The position numbers and the translations under genes were made by a program. The notes beneath the pieces were generated by a model. The model was not told the DNA's origin, searched no databases, and worked only from the letters and a program-made list of their open reading frames with translations. Below are positions 20,931-31,026 of a stretch of DNA of 64,000 nucleotides, piece by piece; within the stretch, counting starts at the first letter, position 1, and each line of letters opens with the position of its first letter. Source of the stretch: JAQBQB01 sp963846925 (GTDB lineage Bacteria; Gemmatimonadota; Gemmatimonadetes; Gemmatimonadales; Gemmatimonadaceae); assembly GCA_963846925.1 (NCBI GenBank), contig CAWJXW010000008.1, positions 116,647 to 180,646 of the forward strand. The letters are read 5' to 3'.

Positions 20931-23900
20931 CTACGTCGCGGCGGGCATGCTGAGTGTGAACGAAGAGCCTTTGCCGACGTCGCTCCGCACGCGCAGGTCG
21001 CCGCCCATGCCCCGCGCCAGATCGCGGCTGATCGCGAGGCCGAGGCCCGTGCCTTCGGTCGGTCGCGACAGCCCGCGATCGACCTGCACGAACGGCTCGA
21101 AGATGGCATCCTGCTTGTCGCGCGGGATGCCCGACCCCGTGTCGAACACGCGCAGGAACTGTGTCTCGGCCGGGGACCCTTCGCGCGTCGGCGAGTCGAT
21201 CACGATGCGGCCGCCCGACGGGGTGAACTTCGTCGCGTTCGACAGCAGGTTCAGAAGGATCTGTTGAACCTTGTCGGGGTCGCCCTTCACGGCGGCGCCG
21301 TTGGCGATGCGGTTCTCGAGCGTGAGCCCTTTCGCCGTCACCTGCTGTGCCATCATCGCGCCGACGTTGGCCACGGCGCGCGTCAGGGGCACCGTCTTGA
21401 TGTCGTATTCGACGTGACGGGCCTCGATCTTGGCGAAGTTCAGCACGTCGGTAATGAGCGACAGCAGGTGTCGTTCGCTCATCTCGACGCGCCGCAGGAC
21501 TTGGCGTTGTTCGTCGCTCAACGCTCCGTGTACACCCATCGACAACAGCTGCACATAGCCGGCGATGGCGTTCAACGGCGTGCGGAGCTCGTGACTCATC
21601 GCCGCCAGAAAATCGCTTTTCGCGCTGTTCGCCTGCTCGGCGGCCGCGCGTGCCGCCTCCGCGTCGTGCCGTGCCCGCACCTGCTCGGAGATGTCGAGGA
21701 AGTAGCACACGACGCCGTAGCGTCCTTCAGCCAATGGAATGCGGCTGATGCGCCACTGGTAGAACTCGGTCTCGCCATCCTCCGGCCGCGCGTACGGGTC
21801 TTCGGGGGCGACGTACGGCTCTCCCGTCTCCAGCGTCGTGCGATAGAGGTGCACGATCTCGTCGGCGCGCGCCTTCGGCCTCGAGAGGTGCATGACCTCG
21901 TCGAAGTCACGGCCTATCAGGTTTGGAATGTCGGCGAACCTGTGGCGCGCCGTCGAATTCACGGCGGCGAGACGGAACTCGCTGTCCACCAGGTAGACGC
22001 CGATCGGCGCGGCGTTGAACAGCGTCTCGAGCTGCGCCGCACGCTGCTTTGCCTCTCCTCGAGTCCTCGACAGTTGGAGGGTGCCGTTCACACGCGCCAC
22101 CAGTTCTCGTGCCGAGAAGGGCTTGACGAGATAGTCGTCGGCGCCCGCGGCGAGGCCCTCGACGCGCGCCTCTTCGCCGGCCCGCGCCGACAACAGAATG
22201 CAGGGAATGTCCGCGGTGGCGGGATCGGCACGCAACTCCCGCAGCAACGCGAATCCGTCAAGGCCGGGCATCATCACGTCGGCCAGCACTAGGTCGGGCC
22301 TCTCACGACGCGCGGTCTCGAGAGCCGTCTGCCCGTCGGGCGCCGTGTGAATGTGCCAGCCGCGCGCGCGAAGCAGACGCGCGACGTAGTCGCGCATGTC
22401 GGCGTTGTCGTCGGCGATGAGAATTCTGCCACGGCTGTCCGCGTCGGCGCTATGCGTCGTTTCGTCGCTGCCCGTGTCGCCCGCCGGTTCCTCCCTCGTC
22501 GGCAGCCACCGCAACGCCTCTTCGAGGAAGGGCATCGCACCCGGAGCCGCGGGCAGACGCTCTCGCTCGTCGCTGAGCCTGTCCGCCGGCAAATGCGAAT
22601 GTCCGAGCGGAATGCGAACGGTGAAAGCCGTCCCAATTGCTTCCTTGCTCGTGACCTCGATCGTTCCATCGTGGAGACGGACCAGCTCCTGAACCAACGC
22701 CAGACCGATTCCACTCCCCTCGTGCGTTCGCGACCGAATTTGCGGGACGCGGTTGAATCGCTTGAAGAGGTTCGGAATCTGGTCCGCCGGAATGCCGACT
22801 CCCGTGTCGCGAACGATCAGCTCGGCGTGCGTCGCGTCGGCGCGCAGCGATACCGTGATCCGTCCTTCGAACGTGTGCTTGAACGCATTCGAGATGAGGT
22901 TGAGAACGATCTTCTCCCACATCTCCCGGTCCACATACACGGGCTGACCGACGGTCGGCGTGTCGACGACGAGGGTGAGACCCGCCGCGTCGATTGCCGA
23001 CTGGAAGTTCGACGCGAGCTCCCTCGTCGACTCCGCCAGATCGGTCTTTTCGTAGAGCGCCTCGACGCGCCCTGCCTCGATGCGGGAGAAGTCGAGAAGC
23101 GCGTTCACGAGCCGCTGCAGCCGCAGCGCGTTGCGGTGGATCACCTCGACACGCTGGCGGTCGGCCGCCGGGATCTGCGGGTCGGCGAGCACCTCCTGGG
23201 CGGGACCGAGCAGCAGCGTGAGAGGCGTGCGGAACTCGTGACTCACGTTCGAGAAGAACGCGGTCTTCGCCCGATCCAACTCGGCGAGGGCTTCGGCGCG
23301 CCGTTTCTCGTCCTCGTACGCTCGCGCGTTCACCACCGCCGTCGAAACTTGCCGGGCGATGAGCTCGAAGAACGTCGCGTACTGCTCGTCGAAGCCGTGG
23401 CGCGGGCTCACTCCCGCCACGAGCACGCCGCTCGGACGGTGCGCGATGTTCGACGCGATCGGCACCACGACGCCGGTGTGCGGCGGGTCCGACCACGGGC
23501 CGGCCGGAACGTCGGGGAAGCGCGCGCCGAGATGTTCGACGATGTGCAGCGCCTCAGTCTCGAGCGCTTCGCGAATCGGCCACCCGACCGGATCGGCCGC
23601 CGCGTCGCCGAGGTCGATCGTCTCCGGGCTCACCACACCGCCAGCCTTCGCTCCCGTCACCCCGGCGAGTCGCACGCGCTTCCCGTCCGGGTCGAGCAGG
23701 TAGATCAGCGCGAACGGAATGTCTCTGGAGTGCTGCGACAGGACGTCCGCGGCGGCGGCGCATGCCTGCTCGGCCGTCCTCGCTTCCACGACCGATTGCG
23801 TGCCGAGGTCTCGCAGCGCGAGCACACGCCGCTCGCCGATGATTTGTTCGGTGGTCTCGGTGACCGTCGCGATGACGCCGCCGATGCCCCGGTCGGCGGT

Positions 23901-24389
23901 CGGGTCGGGCACCGGACTGTACGCGATCGTGAAGTGCGTTTCTTCGGCGAACCCGTGGCGCTTCACCTCGAGGAGGATGTCGTCCATCCACGTCGGGGGT
24001 CCGCCGTTGAAGGGCGTGTCGATCAACGGTCCGATGACGTCGTAGATCTCCCACCAGCACTCGCGGACGGGTTGCCCCATCGATTGCGGATGCTTGGCGC
24101 CCAGGATCGGACGGTACGCGTCGTTGTACAGTTGGATGTAGTCCGGGCCCCACCACAACAGAATCGGGAATCGGTTGGCCAGGAGGAAGCTGACCATCGT
24201 CTTGAGCGTCTGCGACCACGTCTCGACGGGGCCGAGCGGCGTGCCGGCCCAATCGATGGTTCGCATGTGCGCACCCATCTCACCGCCGCCCGCGAGGACG
24301 TCGGAGGAGCCGGATTTGGGCAGCTCAGCGGGCGCCACGATGTGCTTCGATTCGATGTTGGCGAGCTCGTCTACCGTCTGAGTCTCCAC
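20931..24389 (-). CDS. Hybrid sensor histidine kinase with two kinase modules around a receiver domain
   Basis: A 1152-residue cytoplasmic sensor without membrane segments. The order is: PAS-like (about 45-185, WWGPDYIQLYNDAYRPILG), GAF (about 200-360), HisKA with FFSNVSHEFRTPL (His384), and HATPase with DTGVGIP and GSGIGLALVQEL. A receiver domain follows (RILIADDNADMRDY, phosphoacceptor Asp in LVLADVMMPGLDG, KPFSARELVARV), then a second PAS (about 775-900), a second HisKA (FLAAMSHELRTPL) and a second HATPase ending in GTGLGLAISRDLARGMGG. Two complete kinase cores in one chain suggest an internal phosphorelay. No dedicated response regulator is adjacent. The signal is unknown. Confidence 0.92.
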   Translation of the reverse strand: METQTVDELANIESKHIVAPAELPKSGSSDVLAGGGEMGAHMRTIDWAGTPLGPVETWSQTLKTMVSFLLANRFPILLWWGPDYIQLYNDAYRPILGAKHPQSMGQPVRECWWEIYDVIGPLIDTPFNGGPPTWMDDILLEVKRHGFAEETHFTIAYSPVPDPTADRGIGGVIATVTETTEQIIGERRVLALRDLGTQSVVEARTAEQACAAAADVLSQHSRDIPFALIYLLDPDGKRVRLAGVTGAKAGGVVSPETIDLGDAAADPVGWPIREALETEALHIVEHLGARFPDVPAGPWSDPPHTGVVVPIASNIAHRPSGVLVAGVSPRHGFDEQYATFFELIARQVSTAVVNARAYEDEKRRAEALAELDRAKTAFFSNVSHEFRTPLTLLLGPAQEVLADPQIPAADRQRVEVIHRNALRLQRLVNALLDFSRIEAGRVEALYEKTDLAESTRELASNFQSAIDAAGLTLVVDTPTVGQPVYVDREMWEKIVLNLISNAFKHTFEGRITVSLRADATHAELIVRDTGVGIPADQIPNLFKRFNRVPQIRSRTHEGSGIGLALVQELVRLHDGTIEVTSKEAIGTAFTVRIPLGHSHLPADRLSDERERLPAAPGAMPFLEEALRWLPTREEPAGDTGSDETTHSADADSRGRILIADDNADMRDYVARLLRARGWHIHTAPDGQTALETARRERPDLVLADVMMPGLDGFALLRELRADPATADIPCILLSARAGEEARVEGLAAGADDYLVKPFSARELVARVNGTLQLSRTRGEAKQRAAQLETLFNAAPIGVYLVDSEFRLAAVNSTARHRFADIPNLIGRDFDEVMHLSRPKARADEIVHLYRTTLETGEPYVAPEDPYARPEDGETEFYQWRISRIPLAEGRYGVVCYFLDISEQVRARHDAEAARAAAEQANSAKSDFLAAMSHELRTPLNAIAGYVQLLSMGVHGALSDEQRQVLRRVEMSERHLLSLITDVLNFAKIEARHVEYDIKTVPLTRAVANVGAMMAQQVTAKGLTLENRIANGAAVKGDPDKVQQILLNLLSNATKFTPSGGRIVIDSPTREGSPAETQFLRVFDTGSGIPRDKQDAIFEPFVQVDRGLSRPTEGTGLGLAISRDLARGMGGDLRVRSDVGKGSSFTLSMPAAT

Positions 24390-24481
24390 GCCTCCGTTTT
24401 CCCCTTTTCGGCGCCCGTTGTGAGTCGTTTTCCGGGGTCGAACCGAGGCGACCCTCCGGGCGAACTCGGCAAGACGCGCGC

Positions 24482-24973
24482 CTAGCCGGGCTTGGCCGTC
24501 GGCACCGGAATCTCGACGAAGTCCGCAGTTCGGGGCAGGTATTGTAGCGCGGCGAGAAGCGCGGGAGGAGGGGCGACCAGCTTTCGGGCACGCAGGTCGA
24601 GCCAGCCGCCCGTCGAGCGGACCGTCGCCGCGCGTTCGCCCGTCGCCGACCAGATTTCGTTCTCGATCACGAATCGCGCGCCATCGGCGCTCATGGCGAG
24701 CGCGGCGTAAGTCACGGTGACGGTGTCGTGGAGGTTGACCTCGCGGAAGTACTCCATCTCCTCCTTGCGAATCACCGGGCCGATCGCGAGTCGCCGCAAC
24801 TCGGTCGGCGGAAATCCGTGGTCGGCGAGAAACGCCAATCGAACGTCAGCGGCGAGATCCAGGTACGCGGTGTTCGCCATGTGACCGTTGAAGTCCATCG
24901 CGCGCCAGCCGACGAGAAATGCCTTCGCGTAACGGTCTTTGAACTCGAGCGGCGTGCGGGGGCTGACGGGCAT
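24482..24973 (-). CDS. Acyl-CoA/acyl-ACP thioesterase family protein (hot-dog fold)
   Basis: A 163-residue protein with the 4HBT pattern: VGWRAMDFNGHMANTAYLDL carries the conserved Asp-x-x-Gly-His-x-x-Asn-like motif of the family. It is followed by EEMEYFREVNLHDTVTV and a beta-strand-rich end. These enzymes hydrolyse acyl thioesters in the cytoplasm; chain-length specificity cannot be read. The DUF4199 gene ends just upstream. Confidence 0.85.
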   Translation of the reverse strand: MPVSPRTPLEFKDRYAKAFLVGWRAMDFNGHMANTAYLDLAADVRLAFLADHGFPPTELRRLAIGPVIRKEEMEYFREVNLHDTVTVTYAALAMSADGARFVIENEIWSATGERAATVRSTGGWLDLRARKLVAPPPALLAALQYLPRTADFVEIPVPTAKPG

Positions 24974-24983
24974 CGTCGCAATA

Positions 24984-25535
24984 TCACCCGGTAGCCAAAA
25001 CGCCCGACGGACTTTCTTCTTCGGATCGCCGCCGGCGCAACACGCCCGCCGACACCAGCGCGATCACCAAACCGACGGGTAGCGGCTCGACCAACGTCAT
25101 CGCCGAGTTGATCAAAGGATTCTTGTAGAGCTCCGCCATGCGGCGCGTCTCCGCGAGGCGTTGGTCGATCACGGCCTGGCTCGCGCCGCTGGCCCTGACT
25201 TTGTCGATCTCGCGCGCCTGATACTTCGTCAAGTAATCCGGCATCAGGCGGAAATAGACCACCTCCCACGTCGCCGTGTAGCAGACGCTGGAGATGACCG
25301 CGATAAGCGACCCCACGGCCAGCGCGCGGCCGAACCCGATCGATCCGCCGCCGACGTTGTCCCGGTATGATCGAATGCCGAAATAGATCAGGAGGAAGGC
25401 CAGCACCATGGTCGTGTAGCCGACGGTGAGGGCCCAGTCGAAGCCGATCGCGTCGTGAAAGGGAAGGACGGCGAGCATCAGGACGGAGATGATCGCCCCG
25501 GAGATCAGCCCGAAGGTCCAGACGGTTTTCTTCAT
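24984..25535 (-). CDS. DUF4199-type membrane protein
   Basis: About 183 residues from the ATG at 25535. Four membrane segments are evident (TFGLISGAIISVLMLAVL, VGYTTMVLAFLLIYFGI, ALAVGSLIAVISSVCYTA and LPVGLVIALVSAGVL). IYFGIRSYRDNVGGGSIGF is the typical DUF4199 signature. Between segments three and four lies a charged helical stretch (YLTKYQAREIDKVRASG). The LuxR-type membrane-bound gene directly upstream on the same strand is a usual partner, so the pair may form a membrane-sensing regulatory unit. Confidence 0.75.
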   Translation of the reverse strand: MKKTVWTFGLISGAIISVLMLAVLPFHDAIGFDWALTVGYTTMVLAFLLIYFGIRSYRDNVGGGSIGFGRALAVGSLIAVISSVCYTATWEVVYFRLMPDYLTKYQAREIDKVRASGASQAVIDQRLAETRRMAELYKNPLINSAMTLVEPLPVGLVIALVSAGVLRRRRSEEESPSGVLATG

Positions 25536-25655
25536 TGTGTCAGCGCTCCCCGCGCACGTTGAGGGTGAAACTGCGCGGTCACGATAGGGCCGCGAATCCG
25601 TCCCGCGCGTCACCCGAAAGGATGATTTTGGCGTCCGGCGGCGAAAATCATCCTT

Positions 25656-26114
25656 TCAGGCGATCAATCCGGCCTCTTTCGCCCGTTGCACCGCCTGCGT
25701 CCGCCTCTTCGCCTGCAGCTTGTCGAACAGCCGGCTCGAGTGGGTCTTGACCGTATTCTCGCTGACGAACAACCGCTCGGCGATTTCACGGTTGCTCAGC
25801 CCGGCCGCGATGAGCCCGAGGATCTCGTGTTCGCGCGGCGTGATCCCGAGCGCCTCGAGGCGCATCCGGTCGACGACGAAAGCCTCCCCCCCGGGCGTCG
25901 GCGCAATTGAGGAGGCGGGCACCGACGCCGGTTCGCCGCGCTCCCGAGTGAGCTTGAGGCCGAGCCAGACGCCGAGGGCCGAGAAGACGAGCGCCACCAG
26001 TCCCCCATAGATCTCGAGCGAGTGCTCGACGACGAGAAACCGATACTCGATGAGCTTGAGCAGCGCGATCAGCGCGCCCCCGAGCAGCCCGAAGAGAAGA
26101 GTCGTCTTCCGCAC
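25656..26114 (-). CDS. Membrane-anchored LuxR-type transcription regulator
   Basis: A 152-residue protein. Two N-terminal hydrophobic helices (LLFGLLGGALIALL and GGLVALVFSALGVWLGL) are followed by a linker and a complete LuxR/FixJ helix-turn-helix: LTPREHEILGLIAAGLSNREIAERL, then SENTVKTHSSRLFDKL. There is no receiver domain, so control is presumably through the membrane part. It is probably co-regulated with the DUF4199 gene 120 bp downstream. Confidence 0.85.
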   Translation of the reverse strand: MRKTTLLFGLLGGALIALLKLIEYRFLVVEHSLEIYGGLVALVFSALGVWLGLKLTRERGEPASVPASSIAPTPGGEAFVVDRMRLEALGITPREHEILGLIAAGLSNREIAERLFVSENTVKTHSSRLFDKLQAKRRTQAVQRAKEAGLIA

Positions 26115-26123
26115 GCGACAACG

Positions 26124-27578
26124 TTACCGCGGATGACCTCCGGTTGTCACGCTGCGCCTCGGGAACAGGGGCTGGGACCGCCGGATCGACGGCGCCGCCA
26201 GCGCCGCCTGAATGAATCGCGCGGTATGTGGTAGAAACGGCGTCAGCCAGTGAGCAGCCGTCCATAGACGCGCGACTAGCGGTGCGAGCGTGCATCGTGC
26301 CTCGGCGAGGCGCCCGTTCTTGACGTCGTCCCACGGACGCGCGGCACCGAGCTCGCGGTTGAGCTCCGCGAACTCGTTCCATAGGAGCGCGAGTGCCAGG
26401 TCGAAGCGGAAGCCATCGACATGCTCGTGAAATCCGTCCGGCGGCGATCCGGCCGGCGCGGTGACTCCGGAGAGCCGGGCGCCCTCGCACAGCGCGGCGA
26501 GCCGCGACGTCAAATTCCCGATGCCGTTCGATAAATCGGCGTTGTACACGCCTGCGAGACGCTCGACGGAAAAATCGGAGTCGTCGAACGGACGAACGTG
26601 GCGTAACAAAAAGTATCGTACGGCGTCGGCGCCGAAGTCGTCGATGTACTCCACCGGATCGACCGCGTCGCCGCTCGACTTGCTGATCTTCCGCCCTTCG
26701 TTGGTCAGAAAGCCGTGAGCGACGATCCGATCCGGAATCGCGAGTCCCGCCGATAGCAGCAGCGCCGGCCAATACACCGCGTGAAACTTCCACACGTTCT
26801 TGCCAATCACGTGACACTTCGTCGCCTCGTCCCAGCGGCGCAGCGCGTCGTCTTCGGGAAAGCCGAGTCCGGACAGGTAGTTGATCAAAGCGTCGATCCA
26901 CACGTAGACGACCTGCGTCTCGTCGCCGGGGTAGGGGATGCCCCAGCCCTGCGACCTCGTCGCATCGCGCGAAAGCGAGATGTCGGCGAGGCCGCGCTCG
27001 ATGAATGCGAGCACCTCTGCCTCGCGCGCCGCCGGCACGATCTGGAGTCGCCGGGAGGAGATCAGCTCGTGCAGCCGCGACTGATAGGCGCTGAGCCGAA
27101 AGAAATGATTCCGTTCGGCGACCTCGGCGAGAGGTGTGCCGTGCTCGGGGCAGCGCCCGTCGACGGCATCGCTCTCGAGGAAGAAGTCCTCGCAGCCGGA
27201 ACAATACCAGCCGCGATATTCGGCGACGAAGACGTCGTCGGGTCGCAACCGAGTCAGGAACGCGGTAACGCCGTGGCGGTGCGCCGGATCCGTGGTACGC
27301 TGGAAGTGATCGGTGGAAACGTCGAGGGCCTGGGTCAGCCGCAGAAAGCGGGTTGAATTCTCGTCGACCAGCTGCTGCACGGAGATCCCGCGCACCTGCG
27401 CCGAGAGGACGTTCTTGAACGCGTTCTCGTCGGTACCGGTCTGGAACCGCACGCCGCGCCCGATGAGGCGATTGTATCTGGCGATGACGTCGGCCTGGAC
27501 CAGCTCGAGGGCGAAGCCGATATGTGGTGGCGCGTTGACGTACGGAATTGTGGTCGTCACGAAAAGCGGTCTGGTCAT
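26124..27578 (-). CDS. metG: Methionyl-tRNA synthetase (short form)
   Basis: Charges tRNA-Met. Class I signatures are present: the HIGH-type motif APPHIGFAL near residue 17 and KISKSSG near residue 300, with the zinc-knuckle region GWYCSGCEDFFLE and CPEHGTPL. At 484 residues it ends after the anticodon-binding helical domain and lacks the C-terminal tRNA-binding (Trbp111-like) domain, as many bacterial short forms do. A rho-independent terminator lies directly before the start codon, which suggests attenuation. Confidence 0.93.
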   Translation of the reverse strand: MTRPLFVTTTIPYVNAPPHIGFALELVQADVIARYNRLIGRGVRFQTGTDENAFKNVLSAQVRGISVQQLVDENSTRFLRLTQALDVSTDHFQRTTDPAHRHGVTAFLTRLRPDDVFVAEYRGWYCSGCEDFFLESDAVDGRCPEHGTPLAEVAERNHFFRLSAYQSRLHELISSRRLQIVPAAREAEVLAFIERGLADISLSRDATRSQGWGIPYPGDETQVVYVWIDALINYLSGLGFPEDDALRRWDEATKCHVIGKNVWKFHAVYWPALLLSAGLAIPDRIVAHGFLTNEGRKISKSSGDAVDPVEYIDDFGADAVRYFLLRHVRPFDDSDFSVERLAGVYNADLSNGIGNLTSRLAALCEGARLSGVTAPAGSPPDGFHEHVDGFRFDLALALLWNEFAELNRELGAARPWDDVKNGRLAEARCTLAPLVARLWTAAHWLTPFLPHTARFIQAALAAPSIRRSQPLFPRRSVTTGGHPR

Positions 27579-27590
27579 TGGTCACCTCGA

Positions 27591-27626
27591 AAAAACAAAA
27601 AGGCCCCAAGTCGGAGACCTGGGGCC
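27591..27626 (-). terminator. Terminator hairpin immediately before metG (possible attenuator)
   Basis: On the minus strand a GGCCCCA/TGGGGCC stem (plus 27602-27608 with 27620-27626) is followed by TTTTTGTTTTT (plus 27591-27601). The T-run ends only 12 bp before the metG ATG. Any transcript from the VOC gene would stop here, and metG would need antitermination or a promoter inside the hairpin region, so leader control is plausible. No T-box core sequence is recognised in the 130 bp before it. Confidence 0.8.
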
Positions 27627-27755
27627 GGTTGCGGAACCTGGAGGGCTTATGCGCGCACTACACCGCTCGCCTCGGAACCGAATGGGCCCGGGCGCGACGC
27701 ATGCTCGGCACGCGCAGCGAAGAGCGGAGTGTGATGTTCATACTTGAAAGATAAC

Positions 27756-28184
27756 CTATCGGCCGCCCTCGCGCTTCGACGAAATGACGAGGCGGAAGCC
27801 GTCCGGGTCTCGAAGACGGAACACGCGCGCGCCCCACGCATCCGTGGGCTCGGTATCCAGCGTGGCGCCGGCGTTCTTCGCGCGGTTGGCAACGGCGTCG
27901 ACGTGCTGCGTTGTCGTGAACTGGAGCGAGAACCCCGCGCCTTTCGCGCGATCCTCTCCTTTGGCGCCATTATCCTGCGAGAGCAGAATCCGAGCGGTGC
28001 CGGCGCGCATGGACGCCGCGAACAGACTGCCGTCGCGCTCGAACTCACGATCGACCGTGAAACCGAGCACATCGCGGTACCAATCCCGACTTCGGCCGAC
28101 GCTCACGACGGTCAGCGACGCCTCGAGGCTCTCCGCCGCCAAGGCCGCTTGCCCGCTCTCATTTCCCAGAGACTCCTGATTCAT
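27756..28184 (-). CDS. VOC (glyoxalase-fold) family protein
   Basis: A 142-residue protein from the ATG at 28184 (MNQESLGNESG). VOC elements: SLTVVSVGRSRDWYRDVLGF, then VFRLRDPDGFRLVISS. Likely a metal-dependent dioxygenase or glyoxalase-like or binding protein of unknown substrate. The C-terminal half shows the NAKNAGATLDTEP helix common to bleomycin-resistance-like members. It stands alone between metG and the ADOP permease. Confidence 0.85.
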   Translation of the reverse strand: MNQESLGNESGQAALAAESLEASLTVVSVGRSRDWYRDVLGFTVDREFERDGSLFAASMRAGTARILLSQDNGAKGEDRAKGAGFSLQFTTTQHVDAVANRAKNAGATLDTEPTDAWGARVFRLRDPDGFRLVISSKREGGR

Positions 28185-28359
28185 GACGACAGAATAACGC
28201 GATGGCCGAGCCGGGGCCAAGCCAAGTGACGCCGCCCGTTCGTGGGCCAGCTCTGTGGCAACCGAGGATGGGACGAACCGTCGCGCGCCTCTTGATGAGG
28301 AGCCATAGGATCGCGGCCAACTCGCCTCGTACTACCCCGTCGTTTCTCCGTCTCGGATG

Positions 28360-31026
28360 CTAGTCGGCACGAAGCGCGGTGACAGGGTCGACTCGCGCTG
28401 CCCGGCGCGCCGGTCCGTACGCCGCCGCCACGACGACGACGGCGAGAAGCCCGAACGCGACGCCGAGCATCACGCCGTCGTGTGGGCTCACGTCGACCAG
28501 GAATGACGTGAGCCACTTGCCGCTCAGCAGCGCGAGGCCGACGCCGATCCCCAAACCCCACGACGCGCTTCGGAATGCATCGACCACGACGCGGCCGCGG
28601 ACCGCACCCGACGCCTCGCCAAGCGCCATCCGGATTCCGATCTCGCGCGTTCGACGGCTCACCGAATACGCGACGACGCTGTAGATCCCGATCACCGCGA
28701 GCGCCAGCGCCAGTGCGCCGAGCGTCGCCATTAGCGCGGCTCGAAAGCGTTGGGCGCCGAGTGAGCCGTCGATGCGCCGTTCCATGGTCTCGATGTCGGT
28801 GAGCGCGATCGTCGGATCGATCTGCCGCAGCGCGACGCGAGCCGACGAGATCACTTGCTCGGTGGGCGCGTCGCCGCGCACAACGACGTATCGCGACCGC
28901 CGAGGCGCCTGCCGTTCGGGTACGTACAAGATCGGCGTCGGATCTTCGGACAGCGAGTACTGTCGCGTCGTCGCCAGCACGCCGACGATCCGCCAATGCG
29001 GCTGGCCGTTCCATGCGATGAGACGGCCGACAGGGTCCTGGCCGGGATAGATTCGCCGAGCAAGCACCTCGTTGATCATCACCACGTGCTCGCTCGACGA
29101 GTCGTCTTGCGCCAGTGAACGAGCGTCCTCGCACCAGCGAAATGCCGAGTGCCCGCTCGAAGTCCGGCGTGTTCACGGAGACGATGGCCGACGGATTGTT
29201 CGCCTGCTGGTCGCCGCGCTCCTCCTGGATGAACGAGTCGAACGAACCGCCGTTCCCGAACGGCAATGCCGTCGTGCTGGAGACGACCCGTACACCGGGG
29301 ATCATCCGCAGCGCACCCATCGCGTCCTCGTAGTACCGGTCGATCGACGTCGCGTCCTTGTAGCGAACGCTCGGCGGATAGAGGTGAAAGGCGAGCGCGT
29401 GCCGGGGCTCGAACCCCGGCTTCACCTTCGTCAGTTTCCAGAAGGTTTGCATCAGCAGCCCGGCGGAGAAGAGCAGTGCCAACGACGCGGCCACCTGCGT
29501 GACGACGAGCGCGCGTCCCGCGCGTCGCTCCTTGCGGCCGCCGCCGGAGCGTCCGCCATCGCGGAGGTCGTCCGCGAGGTCGAGGCGTGCCACGCGACGC
29601 GCGGCGGGAATCGCCGACAACACGCCCGCGGCGATTGTCGCGACGGCGGCGACGAGTATGACCGGGATGCTGATGCCGACTTCGTCGGCGCGTGGAAGCG
29701 CATCCGGGTAGACGGTGATGAGCGCGTGCATCAACGCCGGAGCGAGCGCGACGCCGGCGGTTCCACCGATTGACGCCAGCACGAGGCTTTCGGTCAGCAC
29801 CTGTCGCCGCACACGCCCAGGACTGCCGCCGAGCGCCGAACGCACGGCGAATTCGCGCGACCGGCCCTGCGCTCGGCCGAGCACGAGGTTCGCGACGTTG
29901 ACCGACGCGATGAGGAGCACCGCGGCGACCGCGGCGGCAAGCAGCTCGAGCATCGACTGCACCGAGCCGACGACCGCTTCGCGCAGCGGCGCGACGCGAG
30001 CGCCGAGGAACTCGTTCGAGTTGGGATACTCTTTCGAGATGCGGGCGGCCACCGCGCCGAGGTCGCGCTCCGCTTGCGAGAGCGACGCGGACGGTTTGAG
30101 CACCGCGACCGCGCTCGCCCACATCGCGCCTCGGTTGTTCATGATCGAGTTGGGGCGTATGACGAGCGGTGTGAGCACATCGATGGACATTCGTGGGAAG
30201 AGATAGGCATCCTCGGATAGAATTCCCACCACTTGCACCGGCTCGTTGTCCAACCGGATGGTATTGCCGACGAGCGTTCGATCGCCGCCGAACTCGCGCA
30301 TCCAGAAGTCGTGCGAGAGCACCGCGACCTTGGCCGAGCCGGCGGCGGTATCCCCGGGCGAAATGAGGCGGCCAAACGCGGGGCGCAGCGCGAACACGCT
30401 CCCGTACATGGGATCGACGGCGAGCGCGTGGATCAATTGCGGGTCAGTGCCGTGTTGGAGCGTGACGTCGTTCCGGTTGAAGACCGTCATCGCCGCGAAG
30501 TCGGGCACGCCGCGCCGGAAGTCGCTCAGGTCGGGATAGGCGAGGGACGGGCTGACCCGGTCGCCGCGGTAAACGCTGTTGAGCTCCACCGCGCGAGCCG
30601 AGCCGGCGAAGGGCAGGGGCCGCAGCAGGACCGCGTTCGTCGCGCTGAACACCGCCGTCGTCGACGCGATGCCGAGCGCGATCGTCGTCACGATCGCGAG
30701 CGACGCGAGAGGGCTCCGCCGGCTGAGGCGAAATGCGTAGCGAATGTCGGCGAGCAAGTGATCGGCCCCGACCGGTCGCCTCATGCGAGTCGCCTGCGCC
30801 GCGCCGGCGCGCAGTCGTTGCCTCGCCAGCGGAGCGAGAGAGCGAAGCGCCTCGCGCCAATACCACCCGCGCGCGGCCGCGACGCCGGAGCGCGCGACGT
30901 GGTCGTCGAAGGCGTCGCGGAAGTCGCCGACGATGAACGCACGCTCGCTGCGCGGAGACGCGAGTCGCACCGCAAGCTCCGCGACACGAGGGGAGGCGGC
31001 GTCGCGGGTTTGAGCGAAGGCGTCAT
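28360..31026 (-). CDS. ADOP-family ABC transporter permease (FtsX/MacB-like; two frameshifts)
   Basis: An Acidobacteria-duplicated-orphan-permease type protein. The ATG at 31026 overlaps the padR stop (ATGA). The frame slips early at about 30990 (CCTCCCC) and resumes as RVAELAVRLASPRSER, the usual cytoplasmic N-terminal helical domain. It then runs through a first MacB-like periplasmic domain and FtsX domain (LLIASVNVANLVLGRAQGR). A second slip near 29110 is followed by VVMINEVLARRIYPG and the second FtsX domain, ending RRAARVDPVTALRAD. Such permeases lack their own ATPase gene and are typically controlled by an adjacent PadR regulator, as here. The substrate is unknown. Confidence 0.85.

Noticed and set aside
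27647..27734. Leader peptide (MNITLRSSLRVPSMRRARAH...) before metG
   Set aside because: A minus-strand frame exists, but it has only two internal methionines, no ribosome site and no obvious link to the terminator; not supported.
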